The notes beneath the pieces were generated by a model that made no database searches, was not told the DNA's origin, and worked only from the letters and a program-made list of their open reading frames with translations. This document shows positions 1 through 7,282 of a stretch of DNA of 64,000 nt, one piece after another. The stretch is taken from NCBI GenBank assembly GCA_049322695.1, contig JBMORW010000064.1, forward strand, positions 83,749-147,748, written 5' to 3'. This stretch comes from CALGKJ01 sp049322695 (GTDB lineage Bacteria; Bacillota; Clostridia; Lutisporales; Lutisporaceae). A program made the position numbers and the translations under genes. How positions within the stretch are numbered: position 1 is the stretch's first letter; the number at the start of each line of letters is the position of its first letter.

Positions 1-165
1 ATGCTTAAGCTATCCCGTATGGGAGTAACAATAATGCCGGCTTCTCCCGGCTTCTACAATCATCCGCAGAGCATTGCCGATATAGTCGGCTCCATGACGG
101 GTAAAATGCTGGATGCATTCAATATTGAGCATAATATTAGTGGAAGATGGGGTGAAGACATATGA
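1..165 (+). CDS. ubiX: UbiX-type flavin prenyltransferase, C-terminal end only
   Basis: The reading frame is open from base 1 and ends in TGA at 163-165, so only the last 54 codons are visible. The end reads like the C-terminus of UbiX/Pad1 proteins (VTIMPASPGFYNHPQS followed by DIVGSMTGKMLD and a final GRWG). UbiX makes prenylated FMN, the cofactor of UbiD-family decarboxylases. The stop overlaps the start of the UbiD gene (ATGA at 162-165), so the two are translationally coupled. The partner assignment is strong; the rest of the gene is outside the window. Confidence 0.85.
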   Translation: MLKLSRMGVTIMPASPGFYNHPQSIADIVGSMTGKMLDAFNIEHNISGRWGEDI

Positions 166-1544
166 TGACAGGGGGTGAAGGTTTGGAAAAACAATCCCTA
201 AGAGCATATATGAAAAGATTGGAAGACAACAATCAGCTGCTGGTGTGCGAGAAGGAGGTCAACCCAAAGTTTGACATGGGTGCACTGGTCAGGAAGTTTA
301 ACGGTACCAGAGCGATGCTTTTTAAAAGGCCCAAGGGCTATAGCATGCCTGCAGTAGCCGGAATATGCGGCTGTAGAACCAGATATGCAGAGCTTTTAGA
401 AGTTCCAAGTGATCAGCTGATTTTTCCGTTGACAGAGGCAGTTGCCAATCCACAGCCTTATAAGGTCGTGTCAGGAGGCCCCGTCAAGGAGAATATTATT
501 AAAAGAGGAATAGATGTTAAAAAGATGTTTCCTGTGCCTACCTTTCATGAGAAGGATTCAAATCCCTTTATTACGGCGGGTATTGTGGCAGTAAAGGACA
601 GTACTACAGGTAAAACCCATACCTCAGTAAGAAGACTGCAGGTTTTGGGAGGAAATAAGCTGAGCGTACTCATAGAATCCCCCTTACTCATGGATCAGGG
701 AGCGGAGTTTGACAGAAATAACAAGCCTATGGAGATAGCAGTGATATTGGGCTATGACCCCATATTCATGGTAGCTTCACAGGTGAATTCACAGATATAT
801 GGTTTGGATAAATACGAGGTGGACAGTGCACTTCGAGGAGAGCCATTGGAGCTAGTAAAATGCGAGACAGTTGATCTTTTGGTGCCTGCTTATGCTGAAA
901 TAGTTATAGAAGGCATAATACCTCCAAAGGTAAGAGAAAAAGAAGGACCCTTTGGTGAGATGGCAGGCTATTATGGAGGAGGCAATATGCAGCCTGTTAT
1001 GGAGATAAGCTGTATAACCCATAGGAATAATCCTATATTCCAGTTCAACTTTCCATCCAGCTCCGAACATGTTCTGCCCAATGGATTGATGAGGGAGATG
1101 CATTTATACTGGCAGGTAAAGAATATGGTACCTTCAGTAAAGGCAGTGCATCTGCCTACAGTGGGAGGCTGCAGATTCCATGCAATTGTATCCATCAAGA
1201 AGACCAGTGAGGGAGACGGCAAGAGTGCTATAATTGCTGCACTGGCAAGTAATAAGGATGTCAAACATGTGGTTATTGTTGATCATGATGTGGATATATT
1301 TAATCCCAGAGATGTTGAGTGGGCAATTGCTACCAGAGTTCAAGCAGACCAGGATATAGTGATAATACCGGGAGCAAAGGGCTCACCCTTGGAACCTACT
1401 CACGAGCTTAGAGGTGTAACTGCCAAGCTGGGAATAGACGCAACAGCACCACTAGGATCGCTGGAAGGTAAGTTTGAAAGAACTAAAATACCCGGTAGCG
1501 AGAAAATAAATCTCAGGGATTATTTCCCCGGACTTGAAGGGTAG
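162..1544 (+). CDS. UbiD-family prenyl-FMN-dependent decarboxylase
   Basis: A 460-residue protein of normal UbiD length, carrying the family's EGPFGEMAGYYG segment near residue 260-272. UbiD enzymes reversibly decarboxylate aromatic or heteroaromatic acids using prenyl-FMN supplied by UbiX, here encoded just upstream with a 4-base overlap. The ATG at 162 has a GGGGTGA ribosome site; a TTG at 183 behind GGGGGTGAAG is an equally plausible start and would remove seven residues. Inference from context: in a purine locus the attractive substrate is 4-amino-5-imidazolecarboxylate, an intermediate of clostridial xanthine fermentation. A phenolic acid substrate cannot be excluded. Confidence 0.88.
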   Translation: MMTGGEGLEKQSLRAYMKRLEDNNQLLVCEKEVNPKFDMGALVRKFNGTRAMLFKRPKGYSMPAVAGICGCRTRYAELLEVPSDQLIFPLTEAVANPQPYKVVSGGPVKENIIKRGIDVKKMFPVPTFHEKDSNPFITAGIVAVKDSTTGKTHTSVRRLQVLGGNKLSVLIESPLLMDQGAEFDRNNKPMEIAVILGYDPIFMVASQVNSQIYGLDKYEVDSALRGEPLELVKCETVDLLVPAYAEIVIEGIIPPKVREKEGPFGEMAGYYGGGNMQPVMEISCITHRNNPIFQFNFPSSSEHVLPNGLMREMHLYWQVKNMVPSVKAVHLPTVGGCRFHAIVSIKKTSEGDGKSAIIAALASNKDVKHVVIVDHDVDIFNPRDVEWAIATRVQADQDIVIIPGAKGSPLEPTHELRGVTAKLGIDATAPLGSLEGKFERTKIPGSEKINLRDYFPGLEG

Positions 1545-1557
1545 GTGCTGATGAATT

Positions 1558-1842
1558 ATGATTAAGAAGGCACTGGGAATGGTAGAGACAAGAGGACTGG
1601 TAGCTGCCGTGCAGGCATCTGATGCAATGGTAAAGGCAGCTAATGTAGAAATAGTAAGGTTTAAGATAGTAGGCTCAGGGATGGTGGCAGTCATGGTGGA
1701 TGGTGATGTAGCCTCCGTGCAGTCTGCTGTAGATATAGGAGCTAACTCCTGTGGGAAGCTGGGAGAGCTTATTGCTCATACTGTAATACCCAGACCTCAT
1801 GAGGAAGTCCTCAAGTTCATCACAATGATGGACTTATACTAG
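1558..1842 (+). CDS. BMC-domain hexameric shell protein (BMC-H) 1
   Basis: A 94-residue single BMC domain of the PduA/CcmK/EutM type: KALGMVETRGLVAAVQASDAM at the N-terminus, then the pore-loop segment IVGSGMV near residue 39-45, and the conserved C-terminal HTVIPRPHEEV. Such proteins form hexamers that tile the facets of a protein microcompartment, with the pore loop lining the central channel. It starts 13 bases after the UbiD stop, so it sits in the same operon. One of three BMC-H paralogs in 1.4 kb; the pore sequences differ between them, suggesting different metabolite selectivity (inference). Confidence 0.95.
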   Translation: MIKKALGMVETRGLVAAVQASDAMVKAANVEIVRFKIVGSGMVAVMVDGDVASVQSAVDIGANSCGKLGELIAHTVIPRPHEEVLKFITMMDLY

Positions 1843-1855
1843 GGAGGCGGCATAA

Positions 1856-2113
1856 ATGGCTAATCCTTTAATGAAGACTATGCTTAATAATATACTGGTG
1901 AAGGAAGGCAGAAAAATACCTGACCAGACGGTAAATATAAAAAATACCGCTTACGGCAGTCCGGTACATCTGAAGGAAGAGCAGCAAAGCTTTTTGATAC
2001 TGAATGTACTCAAGGATAAAAACAGGACTGCTGATGGTTATAAAACGACATACTCAAATTCAAATCGTGGAATGGTTACACTAGATAGTTTACGATTAAA
2101 GAAGAATAAGTAA
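1856..2113 (+). CDS. Small unknown protein inside BMC operon
   Basis: An 85-residue, lysine-rich protein with no family I recognise. It begins at an ATG behind AGGGAGGCGGCATAA, 13 bases after a shell gene. No signal peptide, membrane segment or cysteine motif is visible. The first residues (NPLMKTMLNNILVKEG) could form a short amphipathic helix, as encapsulation peptides of BMC cargo do, but this is a guess. Position between shell genes suggests a structural, assembly or cargo role. Confidence 0.7.
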   Translation: MANPLMKTMLNNILVKEGRKIPDQTVNIKNTAYGSPVHLKEEQQSFLILNVLKDKNRTADGYKTTYSNSNRGMVTLDSLRLKKNK

Positions 2114-2126
2114 TTGTGTATTATAA

Positions 2127-2216
2127 GCTACTAGCTACTAGCTTCTGGCTGTGGTATAGGGTAATTACTTCGAAGTTCCACTTGGAGCTAGAAGCTAGTG
2201 GCTAGCAGCTAGTAGC
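2127..2216. repeat. Imperfect palindromic intergenic element
   Basis: Two inverted arms, 2127-2150 and 2186-2216, are made of iterated CTAGCTACTAGC-like units. The right arm equals the reverse complement of the left with one extra 7-base unit and one further difference. The element fills the 132-base gap between two BMC genes and would form a long hairpin in mRNA. It is possibly a REP- or MITE-like repeat, or an mRNA processing or stability element. Confidence 0.6.
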
Positions 2217-2245
2217 GAAGTGGACTTGAAAAGGAGTTTTCGATT

Positions 2246-2599
2246 ATGAATGGAGCACTGGGTTTAATAGAAGTTATCGGTATGGCAACTGCTGTTTCTG
2301 CTTTGGATGCTGCCTGCAAAAACGCTGATGTGAAGCTGGTGGGCTGCAATAAAGTAATCGGTGCAGGCAAATCAATAAGTGTGACCATACAGATTGCAGG
2401 ACAGGTTGCAGCTGTCAGATCTGCAGTAGATGCGGGAGTAGAGGCTGCCAACAAGGTAGGAAAAGTACTGGCTCATCATGTTATGCCAAGACCTCATGAA
2501 GAGCTGGAGAAGCTTATATTCGGCTTCAATGCGGCAGTACAGAAGAAGCAGGAGGCAAAAGCCAAGACTTCTGATAAAAATTCTCAAAGCCAAAGTTAA
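2246..2599 (+). CDS. BMC-domain hexameric shell protein (BMC-H) 2
   Basis: A 117-residue BMC-H protein with the N-terminal GALGLIEVIGMATAVSALDA, a pore-loop segment KVIGAGKSI and the C-terminal HVMPRPHEELEKL. The last ~20 residues are a lysine, serine and glutamine-rich tail absent from its two neighbours. The basic lysine in the pore loop differs from the other two shell proteins. Start at ATG behind AAAAGGAGTTTTCGATT. It follows the palindromic element and precedes the third shell gene by 33 bases. Confidence 0.93.
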   Translation: MNGALGLIEVIGMATAVSALDAACKNADVKLVGCNKVIGAGKSISVTIQIAGQVAAVRSAVDAGVEAANKVGKVLAHHVMPRPHEELEKLIFGFNAAVQKKQEAKAKTSDKNSQSQS

Positions 2600-2632
2600 A
2601 ATTAAAATATAAGAATTTAAGGAGGAAACACA

Positions 2633-2914
2633 ATGAGTGGAGAAGCATTAGGTTTAATAGAAACTAAAGGTCTGGTAGGCGCTATAGAGGCTGCAGATGC
2701 AATGGTAAAGGCTGCAAATGTAACTATCGAGGGCTTTGAAAAGATAGGCTTCGGTTTGGTTACTGTAATGGTCAGAGGGGATGTAGGAGCTGTAAAGGCT
2801 GCTACCGAGGTTGGTGCAGAAGCTGCAAGAGCAGTAGGCGAATTGTTCTCAGTTCATGTAATTCCAAGACCACATGCAGAAGTTGAAAGAGTTATATTAA
2901 AGAGCCAGAAGTAA
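2633..2914 (+). CDS. BMC-domain hexameric shell protein (BMC-H) 3, PduA-like
   Basis: A 93-residue BMC-H protein and the closest of the three to PduA/EutM: EALGLIETKGLVGAIEAADA, EKIGFGLVTVMVRGDVGAV and VHVIPRPHAEVE. The pore motif is IGFG, where PduA-type proteins commonly have IGSG, so a bulky phenylalanine would line or constrict the pore (inference from known hexamer structures). It starts behind TTAAGGAGGAAACACA, the best ribosome site in the cluster, and is followed by a perfect hairpin. Confidence 0.95.
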   Translation: MSGEALGLIETKGLVGAIEAADAMVKAANVTIEGFEKIGFGLVTVMVRGDVGAVKAATEVGAEAARAVGELFSVHVIPRPHAEVERVILKSQK

Positions 2915-2926
2915 TAACTAAAACAT

Positions 2927-2960
2927 GATATAGAGTTCTTCTTATGAAGAACTCTATATC
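2927..2960 (+). terminator. Perfect 15-bp hairpin after shell gene
   Basis: The arms 2927-2941 and 2946-2960 are perfectly complementary around a TTAT loop. No U-tract follows, so it is more likely an mRNA 3'-end stabiliser or partial attenuator, setting shell-protein dosage above the downstream genes, than a full terminator. Confidence 0.6.
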
Positions 2961-2990
2961 GACATTAATTATAGATATGGGGGTATTCCC

Positions 2991-3311
2991 ATGAAGGATA
3001 AAAAGCTATTTGCAAATGAAATACTGCTTGAGCTCTCAAGTAGAATGAGCGGTAGAAAAGCCATGATAAATATAAACAGGGATATGACGACCCTTGAAAA
3101 TCTTCTTAAGAGGCAGACAAAGACGGATACTCAAAAAGCTGTCTTATGGGAACGCAGCTCAAGTAATGATTCAAAGAAACAAGTTATAACAGTTAAGGAT
3201 TTAGAGAAGCTGAAGGATATTGATGTATTAAAGATAAATCCCGGAGACATAATAACACCTTCAGCCAAGGATTTTCTGAAAAAGAAAAGGATTAAGCTGG
3301 AATTAAGATAG
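2991..3311 (+). CDS. Small BMC-associated protein with TP.A..FL..R motif
   Basis: A 106-residue protein with no family I can name. Its C-terminal 40 residues (ITVKDLEKLKDIDVLKINPG, then IITPSAKDFLKKKRIKLEL) match the short motif at the start of EutT/PduO/EutQ-type BMC proteins, where a sequence like TPAARDYLRERGI recurs. The N-terminal half is charged and unrecognised. Position between the third shell gene and the vertex protein supports a BMC role such as cargo tethering or assembly. Function is not assigned. Confidence 0.7.
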   Translation: MKDKKLFANEILLELSSRMSGRKAMININRDMTTLENLLKRQTKTDTQKAVLWERSSSNDSKKQVITVKDLEKLKDIDVLKINPGDIITPSAKDFLKKKRIKLELR

Positions 3312-3381
3312 AATACAACTCACAGCCTGTTTGCGGCCAGTTTGAGCTGATATAAATAATTTACAAAGGTGGTATGAGCAA

Positions 3382-3651
3382 ATGCTAATAGGAAAAGTAA
3401 TCGGCACGGTTATAGCCACAAGAAAGGATGAGGCTCTGGTAGGAGCTAAGCTCCTTATAACACAACCCCTTGATATGCAGGGAAAAGAAAAGGACAGTCC
3501 TATCATTGCGGTAGATACTGTAGGGGCAGGCGTTGGTGAAGTAGTGATATATGTAAGCGGCAGTGTGGCTCCCTTTGCAGTACGCAAGCACGAAGTACCC
3601 GTAGATGCAGCAATAGTAGGGATAGTCGATAAAATAGACTTGCAGCAGTAA
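3382..3651 (+). CDS. EutN/CcmL-type pentameric vertex protein (BMC-P)
   Basis: An 89-residue protein that starts MLIGKVIGTVIATRKDEALVG and continues with DTVGAGVGEVVIYVSGSVA and AIVGIVDKID, all typical of EutN/CcmL/PduN. These form pentamers that cap the vertices of the microcompartment. Together with three BMC-H proteins it makes a complete minimal shell. The gene ends before a 140-base repeat-rich gap. Confidence 0.95.
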   Translation: MLIGKVIGTVIATRKDEALVGAKLLITQPLDMQGKEKDSPIIAVDTVGAGVGEVVIYVSGSVAPFAVRKHEVPVDAAIVGIVDKIDLQQ

Positions 3652-3659
3652 AAAGTTGC

Positions 3660-3773
3660 GAGACTCACTTTGAACAGCTATCGCAGTTCTAAGTGAGCGA
3701 GTTGCGAGCAGCAAAAGCGATGCTTCGAAGCTTTTTCTCAATCCCGTAACTCGAAACCCGTAACCCGAAACTG
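3660..3773. repeat. Repeat-rich intergenic element with 14-bp tandem
   Basis: The gap contains an inverted pair (AGACTCACTT with AAGTGAGCGA), a hairpin around GCTTCGAAGC, and a tandem 14-mer: CCGTAACTCGAAAC at 3744 and CCGTAACCCGAAAC at 3758, 13 of 14 identical. Its origin is unknown. It separates the shell genes from the amidohydrolase gene. Confidence 0.5.
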
Positions 3774-3793
3774 AAAAACAAGGAGGTCTCAAC

Positions 3794-5605
3794 TTGAAGG
3801 CGGAAAGTATTAAAAAGGCTATTGTATATAGAAAGCTGATCGATCACCTTATGAGTGATGACGGTTATGCGGATGTCGTACTGTACGGCGGAAACGTGAT
3901 AAACGTCATAACCAGAGAAATATATACGGCTGATGTTGCGATAAAGGACAAGTATATAATGCTTGTAGGTGATTGCTCATCCTTGATTGGAGACAAGACA
4001 CTTACTATTGATGTCAGAGGAAAATATATATCGCCTGGCTTTATAGATTCCCATATGCACTTTGAAAGCAGTATGCTCACTATATCTGAGTTTTCAAGGC
4101 TGTCTATTCCGTCAGGAACTACCACTCTAGTGGCTGACCCTCACGAAATAGGAAATGCACTTGGTGTAACGGGCATGAAGGCAATGGCAGATGAGGCAGT
4201 GAAAATGCCCAACCATGTGTATCTGGTGGTACCGGCGCTTACCCCTGACTGTCCTGAGCTGGAAACAGCGGGCTACGATGTTAACTCAAAGCACATGGAG
4301 GAGCTTCTGAACTATAACGGCATAATAGGGATAGGTGAGCTTCAGGGCTTCAGCAATGCAAAGAACGTATACAAGCATACACCTGAAGTAATAGATGATC
4401 TGGTTGCATCCACTACCTATGCCGTAGAGAACAATAAGGTAGTGGACGGTAATGCTCCGGAGCTTTTTGGTAAGGAGCTTGCTGCGCATATTATCTGCAC
4501 GGGAGGTAAATGCTCCTGTCACGAAACCACCACAAAGGAAGAATGCATTGAAAAGCTAAGGCAGGGCATGTATGTGTTCATGAGAGAAGGTTCAACCCAG
4601 AAAAACATGGCTGAATGCATAAAGGCAGTGACAGAAGAAGGGCTAGACTCAAGGAGGCTTATACTGGCCACAGACGATATGCTATCTGAGGATCTTGTGA
4701 AGCTCGGGCATATGAATGAAATAGTTAGAAGGACCATTGCTCAGGGAGTTGAGCCTGTTCAGGCTATACAAATGGTTACTATCAATCCTGCTGAGTATTT
4801 CGGACTCAGGAATGTAGGTGCCCTGACTCCCGGAAGGCTGGCAGACATAGCAGTAATAGATGATTTGCATCAGATGTCAGTAATTGCCGTATTTATAGAC
4901 GGCAGACTGGCTGCAAACGGCGGTGAGCTTTTGGTGGAAATACCTAAGTACATATATCCGGAGGAAACCAAAAACTCAGTGAAGTGCGGCTTTGTAAGCC
5001 CGGAACAACTGGAAATACGCTCGGAAAAAAACTCAGTAACAGCAAGGTGCATCGGGCTCATACCCGACCAGAATCTTTCCGATGCCATAGAGGAGCAGCT
5101 AAAGGTCGTCAAGGGCAAGGTGGAATGTGATATAACAAAGGATATAGCATATATTATATGTGTAGAGAGATATGGCAGAAGCGGAAACATAGGCAAAGCC
5201 TTTGTCAAGGGCTTTGGCTTCAGGGAGGGAGCCTTCGCTGAAAGTGTAGCCCACGATACCCATAATATTGTAGCTGCAGGCACCAATGAAAAGGATATAG
5301 CTGCTGCCATAAACAGAGTAATAGAAATGAACGGCGGGCTCGCTGTTGCAAAAAACGGCAGAGTAATTAATGAGATGAGACTTCCTGTTGGTGGATTGAT
5401 TACGGATGAGTTAGACGGAATAGGCTTAAACAATAAAATGGAAGAAATACACAGAACGGTTAAGGAAGAGCTGGGAGTCAAGGTACATGCACCCTTCATG
5501 CATCTGTCCTTCCTGGCGCTGTCAACCAGCCCAAAGTGGAAAATTACCGACAAGGGACTTGTGGATGTTAATAACTACAAGGTTTTGAGCCCAATTGCGG
5601 ATTGA
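3794..5605 (+). CDS. Divergent adenine-deaminase-family amidohydrolase
   Basis: A 603-residue metal-dependent amidohydrolase of the adenine deaminase (Ade) family, starting at TTG behind AAGGAGGTCTCAAC. It has the HxH metal motif (H87, H89), ADPHEI at 115-119, a glutamate in GELQGF (E182), CHET (H243) and ATDD (D294/D295). Two signatures differ from true Ade: DGHAP reads DGNAP (N220), and TDDRHPED reads TDDMLSED. A second, canonical Ade lies at 12311, so this copy may have moved to another purine-like substrate. Xanthine ring opening is the attractive candidate by context (inference). The C-terminal AHDTHN and GGLAVAKNG segments are retained. Confidence 0.85.
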   Translation: MKAESIKKAIVYRKLIDHLMSDDGYADVVLYGGNVINVITREIYTADVAIKDKYIMLVGDCSSLIGDKTLTIDVRGKYISPGFIDSHMHFESSMLTISEFSRLSIPSGTTTLVADPHEIGNALGVTGMKAMADEAVKMPNHVYLVVPALTPDCPELETAGYDVNSKHMEELLNYNGIIGIGELQGFSNAKNVYKHTPEVIDDLVASTTYAVENNKVVDGNAPELFGKELAAHIICTGGKCSCHETTTKEECIEKLRQGMYVFMREGSTQKNMAECIKAVTEEGLDSRRLILATDDMLSEDLVKLGHMNEIVRRTIAQGVEPVQAIQMVTINPAEYFGLRNVGALTPGRLADIAVIDDLHQMSVIAVFIDGRLAANGGELLVEIPKYIYPEETKNSVKCGFVSPEQLEIRSEKNSVTARCIGLIPDQNLSDAIEEQLKVVKGKVECDITKDIAYIICVERYGRSGNIGKAFVKGFGFREGAFAESVAHDTHNIVAAGTNEKDIAAAINRVIEMNGGLAVAKNGRVINEMRLPVGGLITDELDGIGLNNKMEEIHRTVKEELGVKVHAPFMHLSFLALSTSPKWKITDKGLVDVNNYKVLSPIAD

Positions 5606-5650
5606 TTTTGTCACGGAAAATATTGTAATGCAAGTGTCAAAAAGTACCAA

Positions 5651-5691
5651 AGTGTCTTGCTTGCTGTAAATGAATTCTTTAACAAGACACT
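5651..5691 (+). promoter_or_regulatory. Hairpin in leader of purine permease
   Basis: Perfect 9-bp arms, AGTGTCTTG at 5651-5659 and CAAGACACT at 5683-5691, lie in the 180-base gap before the permease. No purine riboswitch core is seen. It could be a terminator of the upstream gene or a leader element; there is no clear U-tract. Confidence 0.4.
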
Positions 5692-5785
5692 AGCAATACT
5701 ATTATAATTAATCCATATCTTGTTAAGGAGGTGAAACCGGAAAACTAATCAATCACAATACTAGATATTTAAGGGAGGTAATGGT

Positions 5786-7102
5786 GTGAATTCAAAGGCA
5801 AACACAGGAATGTTGGAAAAGTTGTTTAGAATCAGTGAAAACAAAAGCTCAGTAAGAACAGAGGTAATTGCTGGTATTACAACCTTTATGACTATGGCTT
5901 ACATAATCATAGTAAACCCGCAAATACTCAGCACAACAGGAATGAATTTCGGCGCACTTATTACGGCTACATGCTTGGCAGCAGGTTTTACTACAATACT
6001 AATGGCATTTATGGCTAACTATCCTTTTGCTTTGGCTCCCGGTATGGGACTTAATGCTTTCTTCGCATTTACCGTTGCAGTTAAATATGGCTGGGAATTA
6101 GCTCTTACAGCTGTATTTGTAGAAGGTATAATATTTATAATAATGTCATTCCTCAAAGTCAGAGAAGCAATACTTGATGCTATACCGTTGAATCTGAAAT
6201 ATGCAGTTAGTGCAGGTATAGGTCTGTTCATAGCATTTATAGGCTTTGTAAACGCAGGTATAGTAATACCTAATCAAGGAACACCTGTAACTCTTGGTAA
6301 TATGACAAGTCCTGGCGTGGTACTCGCTCTTATCGGTCTTGCAATAACAGGTGCCTTGCTTCATTATAAGGTCAAGGGCTCATTATTTATTGGTATACTT
6401 GCCACTACAGTAATAGGCTTCTTCTTTGGAGTTACAAAGCTGCCTACAAGTATAATCCAAACACCTCCGTCAATTGCTGAAATAGCTTTGGCACCATTTA
6501 ATGTAGGCTGGTCTAATATTTTTACATTCGACTTCATAGTAGTAATATTCTCCTTCTTGTTTGTTGATGTATTTGATACAGTTGGTACGGTTATAGGTGT
6601 TTCCTCAAAGGCAAACATGCTTGACAAGGACGGAAAGCTTCCAAGAGCAAGCCAGGTGCTTTTAGTAGACGCTATTGGTACTACAGGCGGAGCTTTACTG
6701 GGAACAAGTACAGTAACTACATATGTTGAAAGTGCTTCAGGTGTTGCAGAAGGCGGAAGAACAGGTCTTACTTCACTGGTAACAGGTGTATTATTCCTGG
6801 TTGCTCTTCTGTTCTCACCTATATTCCTAGTAATTCCTGCAGCGGCTACAGCTCCTGCGCTTATACTTGTTGGCCTTTTCATGATGGAGCCAATCCTAAA
6901 AATTAACCTCAAGGATTACACAGAAGCAATACCTGCTTTCCTAGCAATAGTTATGATGCCTTTCACATACAGCATATCTGAAGGTATAGTATTCGGTGTA
7001 CTTTCATATACAGTATTGAAGGTTTTTGCCGGAAAGTTCAAGGATGTTTCTATAATAATGTACATACTATCAGTAATATTCATACTGAAGTTCATACTGT
7101 AA
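5786..7102 (+). CDS. AzgA-type purine permease (NCS2-like)
   Basis: A 438-residue polytopic membrane protein of the AzgA/PbuG branch (adenine, guanine, hypoxanthine uptake by cation symport). Recognisable segments are EVIAGITTFMTMAYIIIVNP near residue 24, ALAPGMGLNAFF near residue 84, and DVFDTVGTVIGVSSKANM in the second half. About 12-14 hydrophobic segments can be seen. Start is GTG at 5786 behind AAGGGAGGTAATG. Within this operon it supplies purine bases to the deaminases and the molybdenum hydroxylase. Confidence 0.92.
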   Translation: MNSKANTGMLEKLFRISENKSSVRTEVIAGITTFMTMAYIIIVNPQILSTTGMNFGALITATCLAAGFTTILMAFMANYPFALAPGMGLNAFFAFTVAVKYGWELALTAVFVEGIIFIIMSFLKVREAILDAIPLNLKYAVSAGIGLFIAFIGFVNAGIVIPNQGTPVTLGNMTSPGVVLALIGLAITGALLHYKVKGSLFIGILATTVIGFFFGVTKLPTSIIQTPPSIAEIALAPFNVGWSNIFTFDFIVVIFSFLFVDVFDTVGTVIGVSSKANMLDKDGKLPRASQVLLVDAIGTTGGALLGTSTVTTYVESASGVAEGGRTGLTSLVTGVLFLVALLFSPIFLVIPAAATAPALILVGLFMMEPILKINLKDYTEAIPAFLAIVMMPFTYSISEGIVFGVLSYTVLKVFAGKFKDVSIIMYILSVIFILKFIL

Positions 7103-7115
7103 AAGTCAGGCTTAC

Positions 7116-7149
7116 ACGTCGCTTAGCCGGTATTCCGGCTAAGCGACGT
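7116..7149 (+). terminator. Perfect 15-bp GC-rich hairpin
   Basis: The arms 7116-7130 and 7135-7149 are exact reverse complements with a TATT loop, directly after the permease stop. The following ATTATGCTTATT is only weakly U-rich, so this is a partial terminator or attenuator between the permease and the second half of the purine locus. Confidence 0.65.
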
Positions 7150-7282
7150 ATTATGCTTATTACAAAATATCCTTTTTTAGGATGCTTTTTAATGAGTATC
7201 ATTAATAAACACAATAGGGTAGAACTATACAACAAATGAGCTTGCTCATTTATAGAATAAAAACTGAAAAGGGGGGAGGCTC

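Noticed and set aside
5606..5785. Purine riboswitch upstream of the permease
   Set aside because: Looked for the conserved loop-loop core and P1 sequences and found only a simple hairpin.
7116..7149. attC- or IS-like end
   Set aside because: A perfect 15-bp hairpin directly after a stop codon with no flanking duplication; better read as terminator or attenuator.
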